Shown here in pieces: positions 1-5,205 of a stretch of 8,491 nucleotides of DNA. Position 1 is the stretch's first letter, and each line of letters opens with the position of its first letter. The notes beneath the pieces are model-generated. The model saw nothing but the letters and a program-made list of their open reading frames with translations, made no database searches and had not been told where the DNA came from. Location of the stretch: NCBI GenBank assembly GCA_964537075.1, contig CAZIBB010000038.1:1-8491 (forward strand), written 5' to 3'. Source of the stretch: CAYTED01 sp964537075. Its GTDB lineage: Bacteria > Patescibacteriota > Minisyncoccia > Moranbacterales > UBA1568. The position numbers and the translations under genes are program-made.

Positions 1-65
1 CATATATATAAGCCTAAATATTTATCATAAACAAAATAAAACTTCTCTTAACATCTTTTATTCAG

Positions 66-599
66 TGTTCCACGTGGAACACACTCTACTCATTGGACAA
101 ATTTTGTTCCACGTGGAACAAAAGCTTAGCCAATATTTTCTATAATGCCACATATAGATCCTGATTCATACTGTTCCACGTGGAACACTTCTCTCAATAT
201 CAGTATAATCATCCTTTATTGTTCCACGTGGAACAGTATCCTGTATAAATGTGTATAATTTATAAAATTAGCAATGTTCCACGTGGAACACACTATTAAA
301 ATCTAAATCTCAGTAATTGTTCCACGTGGAACAATGACTTCTTAATATACGCCCACAGATTGTTCCACGTGGAACAATTACACAAAAATAATATTATTTT
401 CTTTTGTATAAGCAATTATACCAACTCTAAACAAGCAGGTATCTTCTTAATGAGTCAGTATATTTTAGTGTTCCACGTGGAACAATGAATCAATTGGGGA
501 TTACAAGGTACATTTTGTTCCACGTGGAACAAAATTTGATTCAATCAGCCATAAAAACATATCAGTCTTATTTATGTCAATAATGTTCCACGTGGAACA
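66..599. promoter_or_regulatory. parS: Array of ten perfect parS (ParB-binding) centromere sites
   Basis: Ten identical copies of the 16-bp palindrome TGTTCCACGTGGAACA lie at 66-81, 105-120, 172-187, 220-235, 275-290, 318-333, 361-376, 469-484, 516-531 and 584-599. The sequence is the symmetrical form of the chromosomal parS consensus, known to load ParB/Spo0J clamps near bacterial replication origins. Spacers are 23, 51, 32, 39, 27, 27, 92, 31 and 52 bp, very AT-rich and unlike one another, so the 16-mers are conserved by selection rather than by recent duplication of a longer unit. Two sites have longer symmetry (102-123 and 512-535). No gene is seen in this stretch. ParA/ParB genes are not in the window. 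Confidence 0.95.
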
Positions 600-607
600 C
601 TTATCTA

Positions 608-636
608 TTGACATAATTATATATTTATATTATAAT
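608..636 (+). promoter_or_regulatory. Perfect-consensus sigma70 promoter P1 before tRNA-Ala
   Basis: TTGACA at 608-613, a 17-bp spacer, and TATAAT at 631-636 match the housekeeping promoter consensus at every position. The predicted start is near 643, about 65 nt before tRNA-Ala. The -35 box begins 8 bp after the last parS site, so ParB bound or spread there could affect its use (inference). Confidence 0.8.
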
Positions 637-657
637 ATCATCTTTAACACGGGTATA

Positions 658-685
658 TTGACGGAATAGCGATTCTTGGTATGAT
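658..685 (+). promoter_or_regulatory. Second promoter P2 (extended -10) before tRNA-Ala
   Basis: TTGACG at 658-663, a 16-bp spacer, and TATGAT at 680-685 preceded by TGG (extended -10, TGn). The predicted start is near 692, about 17 nt before the tRNA 5' end. It is in tandem with P1. Confidence 0.6.
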
Positions 686-708
686 TAAAAGTGCTCGAGA
701 CTCTATCC

Positions 709-781
709 GGGCCATTAGCTCAATTGGTAGAGCGCTTCCATGGCATGGAAGAGGTAGCCGGTCCGAATCCGGCATGGTCCA
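709..781 (+). tRNA. tRNA-Ala(GGC)
   Basis: Full 73-nt cloverleaf. The acceptor GGGCCAT pairs with ATGGTCC with one G-U, the D-stem is GCTC/GAGC, the anticodon stem is CTTCC/GGAAG around loop ATGGCAT (anticodon GGC at 742-744), and the T-stem is GCCGG/CCGGC. The discriminator is A781 and CCA is not encoded. The T-loop reads TCCGAAT, so position 55 (base 763) is C where nearly all tRNAs have T. A perfect 10-bp inverted repeat flanks the tRNA (684-693 with 780-789). It is driven by P1/P2. Confidence 0.93.
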
Positions 782-995
782 CTTTTAATGGCACGGGTGG
801 GTGCTCTCTAAACTCAGACCTGCATTCTCGGCTATCTCGGTGTAGTGATGTATTTTCAGAGAAATACACCTTGTTTCTCCTCTTCATCAATAAATGGTAT
901 TAACCCCAAAGCAAGCTTTGGACACTGAAACGAACAAAAGTTCGTTTCACTTCCGCGGCAAGCCGCGGGGTATTTACCCTGTGTTACCGTCGCTC

Positions 996-1011
996 TCCGC
1001 CAGCTGGCGGA
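996..1011. repeat. 16-bp palindrome TCCGCCAGCTGGCGGA, copy 1
   Basis: Perfect palindrome identical to 8176-8191, with the match continuing one base (C) beyond. It sits inside dispersed-repeat copy A, where the related copy B has no such block, as if inserted there. Confidence 0.75.
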
Positions 1012-1061
1012 CGAAAGTGAAAGTAGGAACTTTCAGCCTTACTCACTCGCTAGGTAATAAA
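1012..1061 (+). repeat. Dispersed intergenic repeat, copy A
   Basis: Contains CGAAAGTGAAAG, then TTACTCACTCGCT and GGTAATAAA. The same blocks in the same order and orientation occur at 3310-3362 (copy B) and, diverged, at 7709-7770 (copy C). It includes a TGAAAGT/ACTTTCA hairpin and runs into the terminator at 1057-1078. Confidence 0.6.
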
Positions 1062-1078
1062 GTCGGTGACTTTTTATT
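1057..1078 (+). terminator. Possible intrinsic terminator after tRNA-Ala
   Basis: Stem AAAGTC (1059-1064) / GACTTT (1068-1073) with loop GGT, followed by TT and ATT. The stem is short and only half GC, so it may be weak. It is the best U-run hairpin between tRNA-Ala and tRNA-Arg. Confidence 0.45.
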
Positions 1079-1123
1079 GATGCTGCATCAAGGCGTTTTC
1101 TTTGCTCCTTAGCATCTATCACA

Positions 1124-1191
1124 AGGACAGACACCAATCATTCCTGTATACTATAAGTGTGGTATTGATAAGATAGGGAAACTGTGATACT
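1124..1191 (+). promoter_or_regulatory. Candidate promoter(s) for tRNA-Arg and rbfA
   Basis: Two alternatives are visible. AGGACA (1124-1129) with a 17-bp spacer and TATACT (1147-1152) would start near 1159. TTGATA (1165-1170) with a 15-bp spacer and GATACT (1186-1191), preceded by TGT, would start near 1198, just before the tRNA. Neither is close to consensus. Confidence 0.3.
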
Positions 1192-1201
1192 GTGCCTTTT
1201 C

Positions 1202-1273
1202 GCCCTTGTAGTTCAATGGATAGAACAGCTCACTCCTAACGAGTAGATAGAGGTTCGATTCCTCTCGAGGGCA
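1202..1273 (+). tRNA. tRNA-Arg(CCT)
   Basis: 72-nt cloverleaf. The acceptor GCCCTTG pairs with CGAGGGC, the D-stem is GTTC/GAAC, the anticodon loop is CTCCTAA (anticodon CCT at 1235-1237), and the T-arm is AGAGG-TTCGATT-CCTCT. The discriminator is A1273 and CCA is not encoded. The last anticodon-stem pair (31-39) is an A-C mismatch, and 27-43 is G-T, giving a weak anticodon stem. The leader 1190-1196 (CTGTGCC) is complementary to 1270-1276, which overlaps the tRNA 3' end. The gene lies 71 bp before rbfA on the same strand. Confidence 0.92.
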
Positions 1274-1344
1274 CAGCTTGTCGGATTCTTTGCCTACACT
1301 GGTAGATAGGGAATCCCAATAGGGATACTCAATTATCTGAATAT

Positions 1345-1686
1345 ATGGCGCACTCACGTATCGATCAAATTAATGAACTCCTTCGGGCAGAGCTCGGGAG
1401 TATTTTTGGCAAGGAGATAAGTCTCAAACAAGGCGTGTTCGTCACAATCAGCAAAGTAGAGACGACCCGCGACCTCAGACATACTAAGGTCTCTATCAGC
1501 GTTTTTCCGGAGTCCGAGGAGGCTTATGCGATGAAAACCCTTTCCAAGGAGCTTCCGTCTATTCAAAAGATGCTTTATACAAAACTATACATGAAGCCGA
1601 TGCCGCGTATCCACCTTCTTTCTGATCATACCGAGCAAAAAGCGGACGTGATCGAAAAGCTCCTTCGAACTATCGTTTCTGAATGA
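1345..1686 (+). CDS. rbfA: Ribosome-binding factor A
   Basis: 113 aa, the usual RbfA size. RbfA binds the 30S subunit in the cytoplasm and helps the final maturation of 16S rRNA. The whole protein is one KH-like domain: the N-terminal helix (RIDQINELLRAELGSIF) and the following strand VTISKVETTRDLRHTKVSISVF match the family pattern (vTit.Vevs.DLr.A.V.vsvf), and the C-terminal part has PRIHLLSDHT in the place of the conserved P.l.F..D. The ATG at 1345 has no clear Shine-Dalgarno in the preceding 15 nt; a small stem (ATCCC/GGGAT around 1313-1326) lies in the leader. The stop codon overlaps the next gene's start (ATGA, 1683-1686), which indicates translational coupling. rbfA followed by a DHH phosphoesterase is a widely conserved bacterial order. 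The preceding tRNA-Arg may share its transcript. Confidence 0.93.
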   Translation: MAHSRIDQINELLRAELGSIFGKEISLKQGVFVTISKVETTRDLRHTKVSISVFPESEEAYAMKTLSKELPSIQKMLYTKLYMKPMPRIHLLSDHTEQKADVIEKLLRTIVSE

Positions 1687-2663
1687 CCTTGTATATGTCT
1701 CATTTCGTTTCTGAATTTCGCAACCTGAAATATGTCATCCGGAAATCGGAACATGTCTTGCTCTTCGCTCATAACCGCCCCGATCCGGATTCAGTCGGCG
1801 CCACGCTCGCATTGAAAGAGGTTCTCCTAAATCGTGGGAAAAAAGTGGCCATCGCCTGTTACGATTCTTATCCTGAATATCTGCAGCCCATTATTGGTAC
1901 GCCCGAAGCGTTTCTTCATCCTGATGCGATGACGGATATCGACGCCTATGATACGGTGATTGCCGCCGACAGTGTCGATAGGGGATTTCATCTTTTCCGC
2001 GACAAGGTTTCCGAGGATCACATTGTCGTCATCATTGACCACCATCCTGATATCAGCGTACGGGCTGACATCAAAATTCTTGATACTGAATCTTCTTCCG
2101 CATCCGAACTCGTATACGATTTCCTGGTTTCCGCGGAGGAAGTTATCACACCGAAAATCGCTACTCTGCTTCTCATGGGTATTCTTTTCGACACGGGAAA
2201 TTTCCAGCACCCCAGCACGAAGGCGAAAACCCTGGAGGCCGCATCCCGTCTCATTCGGAAAGGCGCGCAACTCAAAAAAATTGTCGAGACGATTTTCACG
2301 AATCGGAATATGTCAACGCTAAAAATATGGGGGAGGGCGCTCTTGAAGGCGAGGATCGTTCCTGAAAATGATATGATCGTTTCTGCCCTGACTGAAAAGG
2401 ATATCGAGGAGTGCCAGGCTTCGACCGAAGAAGTGAATCAAGCAGTCCCGCTTCTCAACAGTGTTTCTGAAGCGAAGTTCGCCATGCTTCTCATACAGAA
2501 AGATTCCCATACCATACGCGCCAGTCTCCGTTCCAACGAAGAGGGGAATATCGACGTATCACGGATAGCCAAACAATTCGGAGGAGGGGGACATGTCATG
2601 GCGAGCGGTTTTGAAATCAAGGGACGTCTCATTGAAACCGATTTCGGGTGGCAGATAGCTTGA
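1683..2663 (+). CDS. nrnA: DHH/DHHA1 phosphoesterase, NrnA-like (nanoRNase / pAp phosphatase)
   Basis: 326 aa, the normal length for bacterial NrnA/RecJ-like proteins, which degrade very short RNAs and/or dephosphorylate 3'-phosphoadenosine 5'-phosphate with bound Mn. The DHH domain holds all metal motifs: HNRPDPDSVGA (30-40), AADSVD (94-99), IDHH (118-121) and GILFDTGNFQH (166-176). The C-terminal DHHA1 domain ends with the substrate-binding GGGGH (300-304) and MASGF. Motif I has PDPDS where many members have PDGDA, a conservative change. The ATG at 1683 overlaps the rbfA stop; an in-frame ATG at 1695 (residue 5) is an alternative start, and neither has a strong Shine-Dalgarno. Which substrate it prefers cannot be read from the sequence. 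Confidence 0.9.
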   Translation: MTLYMSHFVSEFRNLKYVIRKSEHVLLFAHNRPDPDSVGATLALKEVLLNRGKKVAIACYDSYPEYLQPIIGTPEAFLHPDAMTDIDAYDTVIAADSVDRGFHLFRDKVSEDHIVVIIDHHPDISVRADIKILDTESSSASELVYDFLVSAEEVITPKIATLLLMGILFDTGNFQHPSTKAKTLEAASRLIRKGAQLKKIVETIFTNRNMSTLKIWGRALLKARIVPENDMIVSALTEKDIEECQASTEEVNQAVPLLNSVSEAKFAMLLIQKDSHTIRASLRSNEEGNIDVSRIAKQFGGGGHVMASGFEIKGRLIETDFGWQIA

Positions 2664-2698
2664 TTCGTATCATGTATCAAGTATTTTGTATTTCGTAT
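2664..2698 (+). repeat. Five-unit 7-bp tandem repeat between stop and start codons
   Basis: Units TTCGTAT, CATGTAT, CAAGTAT, TTTGTAT and TTCGTAT follow each other without a gap (consensus YNNGTAT). The first unit starts right after the nrnA-like TGA and the last supplies the AT of the next gene's ATG. The repeat also carries TTGATT (2660-2665) and TATTTT (2682-2687) with a 16-bp spacer, a possible weak promoter that would give an almost leaderless mRNA. Confidence 0.75.
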
Positions 2699-3257
2699 GG
2701 GGAAACAAGAACAGCTAAAGTCTCTCAATAAAAAATGGGCGCGTGATTGCGCGTGCGCCCTGCGCGCTGTCGCAACACAACCGGTTTTTGGAAATGGAAA
2801 TACTGAAGCATCCATTCTTTTTATCGGCGAAGCTCCCGGAAAAAAAGAAGACGCATGTGGAATTCCATTTGTCGGTTCATCCGGAAAATTTCTCGACGAA
2901 TTGCTCGCGTCGATCGCGCTCCGACGTGAGGATGTATATATCACCAATATCGTGAAGTACCGGCCACCGGACAATCGGGATCCTCGCCCGGAAGAGATAT
3001 CCGCCTGTCTCAAATGGCTAGAAGAAGAAATAAAAATCATCAATCCGAAACTTATCGTGACGCTCGGACGGCATGCTCTCTCTCACTTTCTCCCCAAGGG
3101 AAAAATTTCCGAAATGCACGGGAAGGTTTTCCAACAGGATATTTCCGGTATCGGATCAAAAAAGATATTTCCGCTGTATCATCCGGCGGCAGCGCTCTAT
3201 AATGGCAGCTTCCGCTCCACTCTCGTACGAGATTTCAAAAAGATAGTCAAGATATAA
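2697..3257 (+). CDS. Uracil-DNA glycosylase, family 4-like, with altered Fe-S ligands
   Basis: 186 aa, the size of family 4 (UDGa) enzymes, which remove uracil from DNA in base excision repair. Signature parts are present: GEAPGKKED (44-52), GIPFVGSSGKFLDELL (55-70), VYITNIVKYRPPDNRDP (80-96), TLGRHAL (122-128) and YHPAAALY (161-168), covering uracil-binding motif A and catalytic-loop motif B. Family 4 normally holds a [4Fe-4S] cluster through CxxC near the N terminus, the Cys of KCRPP, and a further Cys about 16 residues later. Here the N terminus has CxC (18, 20), the third ligand is Tyr88, and only Cys104 remains at the expected place, so the cluster is probably absent or changed. There is no Shine-Dalgarno; the gene starts directly out of the 7-bp repeat. 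Confidence 0.88.
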   Translation: MGKQEQLKSLNKKWARDCACALRAVATQPVFGNGNTEASILFIGEAPGKKEDACGIPFVGSSGKFLDELLASIALRREDVYITNIVKYRPPDNRDPRPEEISACLKWLEEEIKIINPKLIVTLGRHALSHFLPKGKISEMHGKVFQQDISGIGSKKIFPLYHPAAALYNGSFRSTLVRDFKKIVKI

Positions 3258-3367
3258 GTGGTGCCAATCCAGGAGCCTGTTCCTGACACTGATCCGAGTT
3301 GAAGCAGGTCGTCACTCGCTCGAAAGTGAAAGCTTACTTACTCACTCGCTCGGTAATAAAAAAATAA
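3258..3367. other. Convergent intergenic region between + and - gene blocks
   Basis: It holds no gene. An imperfect hairpin (CAGGA/TCCTG near 3270-3285) follows the glycosylase without a U-run, then repeat copy B, then the A-rich tract that serves as the U-run of the minus-strand terminator. Confidence 0.6.
3310..3362 (+). repeat. Dispersed intergenic repeat, copy B
   Basis: Carries CGAAAGTGAAAG, TTACTCACTCGCT and GGTAATAAA, in the order and orientation of copy A (1012-1061). It lacks both the 16-bp palindrome next to copy A and the inner TGAAAGT/ACTTTCA hairpin. Confidence 0.6.
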
Positions 3368-3392
3368 CCCCGGCCAGCAGCTTTGGCCGGGG
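3350..3392 (-). terminator. Strong intrinsic terminator of the 188-aa gene
   Basis: On the minus strand a 9-bp stem, CCCCGGCCA with TGGCCGGGG (3368-3376 / 3384-3392), 7-nt loop, is followed by TTATTTTTTTATT. It lies about 30 bp after the stop codon of the minus-strand gene ending at 3421. Confidence 0.9.
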
Positions 3393-3420
3393 GAGTTATA
3401 TGAAACACTGCCCGATACTT

Positions 3421-3987
3421 TCAGACGAACCCGAATTGAAGAGGAAAATTTCCACCAATTCGAGGAAGTCCGAGAGCCTTCAATAAATACGAGCACAGGT
3501 AAGGCTGTGTCCTTTCTCTCTGGACAAACCACTGATCTACTTCGGCATCCCCGATGAAAAGATCCAGGGCGTAGCCATTGGTAATCGGCTGGTGAAATAA
3601 CCAAATAAAGTTTTCACCGAATACCTTTCCCATCATGATTCCTCTCGATTTCTTGATGAACGATAGTGAATCCGAGCTGTCCACATATCGAGATGTCGGG
3701 AGACATACCCCGCCCGATGAGGAGAGTATCACTTCCATCTCAGCAACAAGTATGCCGAGATACAAGTGAGTCTGAATGATTGCCTCTTCACCCTGATCAA
3801 TGTTTCTCCTTCGTACTAAAAGCATTCGTTCACCAGGGTGATGTGAAAAGATATCCGTTAGCACGGAAAAAAAATGTTTCTGCAAACGAATGACCATCGA
3901 CTCCTTTCCATTCAGGACAAGGTTCGGATTGAAAAGTTGTACTTCTTCCGTCGTGAGTATATCCACCAGACGATTTCTCGTACACAT
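3421..3987 (-). CDS. Hypothetical protein, 188 aa, family not recognised
   Basis: I do not recognise this protein. The reading frame opens at a GTG (3990), but AAGGA at 3999-3995 sits 7 nt before the ATG at 3987 and only 4 nt before the GTG, so the ATG is preferred. No signal peptide or clear membrane segment is visible. The sequence alternates hydrophobic strands and turns (for example TQTHLYLGILVAEMEVILS-like and FIWLFHQP segments), which suggests a soluble alpha/beta fold, and includes an RRR cluster near residue 60. It is followed by a strong terminator and preceded on the same strand by tRNA-Leu and tRNA-Cys, with no convincing promoter of its own, so it is probably transcribed as the tail of that tRNA operon. 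The terminator, ribosome site and uninterrupted length support a real gene. Confidence 0.65.
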   Translation of the reverse strand: MCTRNRLVDILTTEEVQLFNPNLVLNGKESMVIRLQKHFFSVLTDIFSHHPGERMLLVRRRNIDQGEEAIIQTHLYLGILVAEMEVILSSSGGVCLPTSRYVDSSDSLSFIKKSRGIMMGKVFGENFIWLFHQPITNGYALDLFIGDAEVDQWFVQRERTQPYLCSYLLKALGLPRIGGNFPLQFGFV

Positions 3988-4070
3988 CACGGTATCCTTC
4001 GCGAAAAAGTTTGTTAAAAAAACATCAAAAAAGACAAATACCTGCCACAGGGCCGAATCATTACTTTTTG

Positions 4071-4155
4071 TGCCGCGGGCGAGAATCGAACTCGCACGAC
4101 TTATTCAGTCGGGAGATTTTAAGTCTCCTACGTCTACCAATTCCGTCACCGCGGC
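4071..4155 (-). tRNA. tRNA-Leu(TAA)
   Basis: 85-nt class II tRNA with a long variable arm. The acceptor GCCGCGG pairs with CCGCGGC, the anticodon stem is GGAGA/TCTCC around CTTAAAA (anticodon TAA, 4119-4121), the variable stem is CGACT/AGTCG, and the T-loop is TTCGATT. The discriminator is A and CCA is not encoded. It has no intron, although tRNA-Leu(UAA) is the classical group I intron host in cyanobacteria. It lies 11 bp after tRNA-Cys on the same strand. Confidence 0.94.
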
Positions 4156-4166
4156 GGTTCATCTTG

Positions 4167-4237
4167 AGGTCGCGTCCGGAATCGAACCGGAATACGGGGA
4201 TTTGCAGTCCCATGCCTAACCATTCGGCCACGCGACC
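4167..4237 (-). tRNA. tRNA-Cys(GCA)
   Basis: 71-nt cloverleaf. The acceptor GGTCGCG pairs with CGCGACC, the anticodon loop is CTGCAAA (anticodon GCA, 4203-4205), and the T-arm is TCCGG-TTCGATT-CCGGA. The discriminator is T, the identity base of tRNA-Cys. CCA is not encoded. It is first in a tRNA-Cys/tRNA-Leu/hypothetical-gene transcript. Confidence 0.94.
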
Positions 4238-4323
4238 ATCATATCGTCTCCTAAATCTGTCCGAGAGCGGTGAATGCCGGCTCTGTCCATAGCTCCCGAA
4301 CCCACGGTCACAATCACTGTGTC

Positions 4324-4352
4324 AGTCTATCCAATGGAGGGAATAGAGTCAA
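4324..4352 (-). promoter_or_regulatory. Promoter of the tRNA-Cys / tRNA-Leu operon
   Basis: On the minus strand TTGACT (4352-4347), a 17-bp spacer, and TAGACT (4329-4324). The predicted start near 4317 gives an 80-nt leader before tRNA-Cys that contains small stems but no gene. Confidence 0.6.
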
Positions 4353-4365
4353 TCATCCGCCATAG

Positions 4366-4397
4366 CAAAAGCCCCGTCATAGAGGGACGGGGCGTTT
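4366..4397 (-). terminator. Terminator of the 3D-domain gene
   Basis: Minus-strand stem GCCCCGTC / GACGGGGC (4393-4386 with 4378-4371), 7-nt loop, followed by TTTT. It lies about 15 bp after the stop codon at 4409. Flanking GCAAA/TTTGC lengthens the stem, and a T-tract on the other side means it could act in both directions. Confidence 0.88.
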
Positions 4398-4408
4398 GCC
4401 TTTTTCTG

Positions 4409-5002
4409 TTAGTCGACGACCACTTCAGCCTCCAAGTTCCGGCGACCGAAGGCGAAGGCCTCCTTTTTGGTTTCCATATAGATATCGAAATGATTTCCCT
4501 TGATCGCACCACCGCGGTCCTCACAACGGAGCACACCAACACCTTCGATATTGATTTTCGCACCGAATGGGTACTCGGCAGGGCAGGCAAGTGTTCGCTT
4601 CGCCTCTACGATGAGACCGGACGATGTTTTCCCATCATTCTTGCCACATTCATCAGCCGCAGCCGTATATGCTGAGGCATTGATGATAAATTTTCCCTTC
4701 GGAAGGTTTTTCCACTTATCCCGCTGCTTCTCATACCAGCGTTTCGCAAGAATATCCTCATGCTCCATGGTATAAGCCGTGGATAAGTCAGAATTTTCAA
4801 TTCCCTCCTCGGTATCAGTATAAAATGTCCAGTCGATAAGAAAAGGATCATTCTTATATGAATAGCTGTTTAATCCCTTGCTCAGGGAAAGTTTACTCTG
4901 TAAAAGATCGATATCTGTATTGGTCTGCGCTTCAACGACTGATGCTTGAGCCAAAGCAGCGAAAACCACTGCGAGAAAGGCTATGTGCTTCAGAAATTTC
5001 AT
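4409..5002 (-). CDS. Exported 3D-domain protein (putative cell-wall-acting)
   Basis: 197 aa. A Sec signal peptide is clear: MKFLKHIAFLAVVFAALAQA, with cleavage possible after A20 (AQA) or A25 (VEA). Residues 27-100 match nothing I know. Residues 105-195 form a 3D domain (the MltA-like double-psi barrel found with resuscitation-promoting factors and lytic transglycosylases), recognisable from SAYTAAADECG, KTSSG, PFGAKINIEGVG, CEDRGGAIKGNHFDIYM and AFAFGRR. D162 and D173 are two of the three name-giving Asp; where most members have AVDP the sequence is LACP (C140). With C119 and C160 this suggests a disulfide-braced variant. By homology it would act on peptidoglycan outside the membrane; no catalytic proof is possible here. 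It has its own promoter and terminator. Confidence 0.85.
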   Translation of the reverse strand: MKFLKHIAFLAVVFAALAQASVVEAQTNTDIDLLQSKLSLSKGLNSYSYKNDPFLIDWTFYTDTEEGIENSDLSTAYTMEHEDILAKRWYEKQRDKWKNLPKGKFIINASAYTAAADECGKNDGKTSSGLIVEAKRTLACPAEYPFGAKINIEGVGVLRCEDRGGAIKGNHFDIYMETKKEAFAFGRRNLEAEVVVD

Positions 5003-5071
5003 AGATTACTCTAGAAAATTATCCGATGCCGACTCGTTCGGCTGGGTCATACCACTTGAGGTTGACTGAGC

Positions 5072-5100
5072 AATATAGCATACTTTTTAGGTTAAGTCAA
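5072..5100 (-). promoter_or_regulatory. Promoter of the 3D-domain gene
   Basis: Minus-strand TTGACT (5100-5095), a 17-bp spacer, and TATATT (5077-5072). The predicted start near 5065 leaves a leader of about 62 nt before the ATG at 5002. Confidence 0.75.
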
Positions 5101-5131
5101 TAGTAATACGTCGTTTATGGCTTATTTAAAA

Positions 5132-5160
5132 CAAAAAAAGTATCTTTCGATACTCTTTTG
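5132..5160 (-). terminator. Terminator after the LapA-Nudix-GGDEF remnant
   Basis: Stem AGTATC/GATACT (5139-5144 with 5149-5154), 4-nt loop, followed on the minus strand by seven T (5139-5133). It lies about 50 bp beyond the stop codon of the GGDEF remnant (5206), so it is placed as the end of a transcript that included that gene. The plus strand also has a TTTTG tract, so it may be bidirectional. Confidence 0.75.
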
Positions 5161-5205
5161 TGCCTGTATTCTTCTGTATAACTGAATATATGGCTTTCTT
5201 CGGTC

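Larger units (their letters stand above)
782..1140. other. Gene-free spacer made of consecutive hairpins
   Basis: No reading frame here looks real. The stretch holds a run of short perfect stems: 849-868 (7 bp), 906-921 (CCAAAGC/GCTTTGG), 926-949 (10 bp, AAAA loop), 953-968 (CCGCGGC/GCCGCGG), 968-979, 996-1011 (16-bp palindrome), 1018-1035 (TGAAAGT/ACTTTCA), 1059-1073 (terminator-like) and 1077-1091. Little sequence between 906 and 1091 is left unpaired. The function is unknown; transcription insulation or an insertion hot spot of palindromic elements are both possible. Confidence 0.7.

Noticed and set aside
66..599. Regularly spaced palindromes taken as a CRISPR array
   Set aside because: The repeat is only 16 bp, is the known parS palindrome, spacers vary from 23 to 92 bp and are uniformly AT-rich, and no cas gene is near.
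1..660. Replication origin with DnaA boxes
   Set aside because: The region is AT-rich and parS suggests an origin nearby, but I found no TTATCCACA-like boxes or dnaA/dnaN gene here.
691..1112. Plus-strand reading frames of about 70 residues over tRNA-Ala and the hairpin spacer
   Set aside because: They overlap the tRNA and palindromes, have no ribosome sites and have no protein-like composition.
1345..3257. Alternative genetic code with UGA as glycine
   Set aside because: TGA ends rbfA and the DHH gene at the expected protein ends, and most other genes in the window also stop at TGA.
4011..4292. Plus-strand frames with repeated ESNS-like segments across 4011-4292 and similar frames at 6773-6958
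   Set aside because: They are translations of the antisense of tRNA genes; the shared peptides come from the T-arm GGTTCGA sequence.
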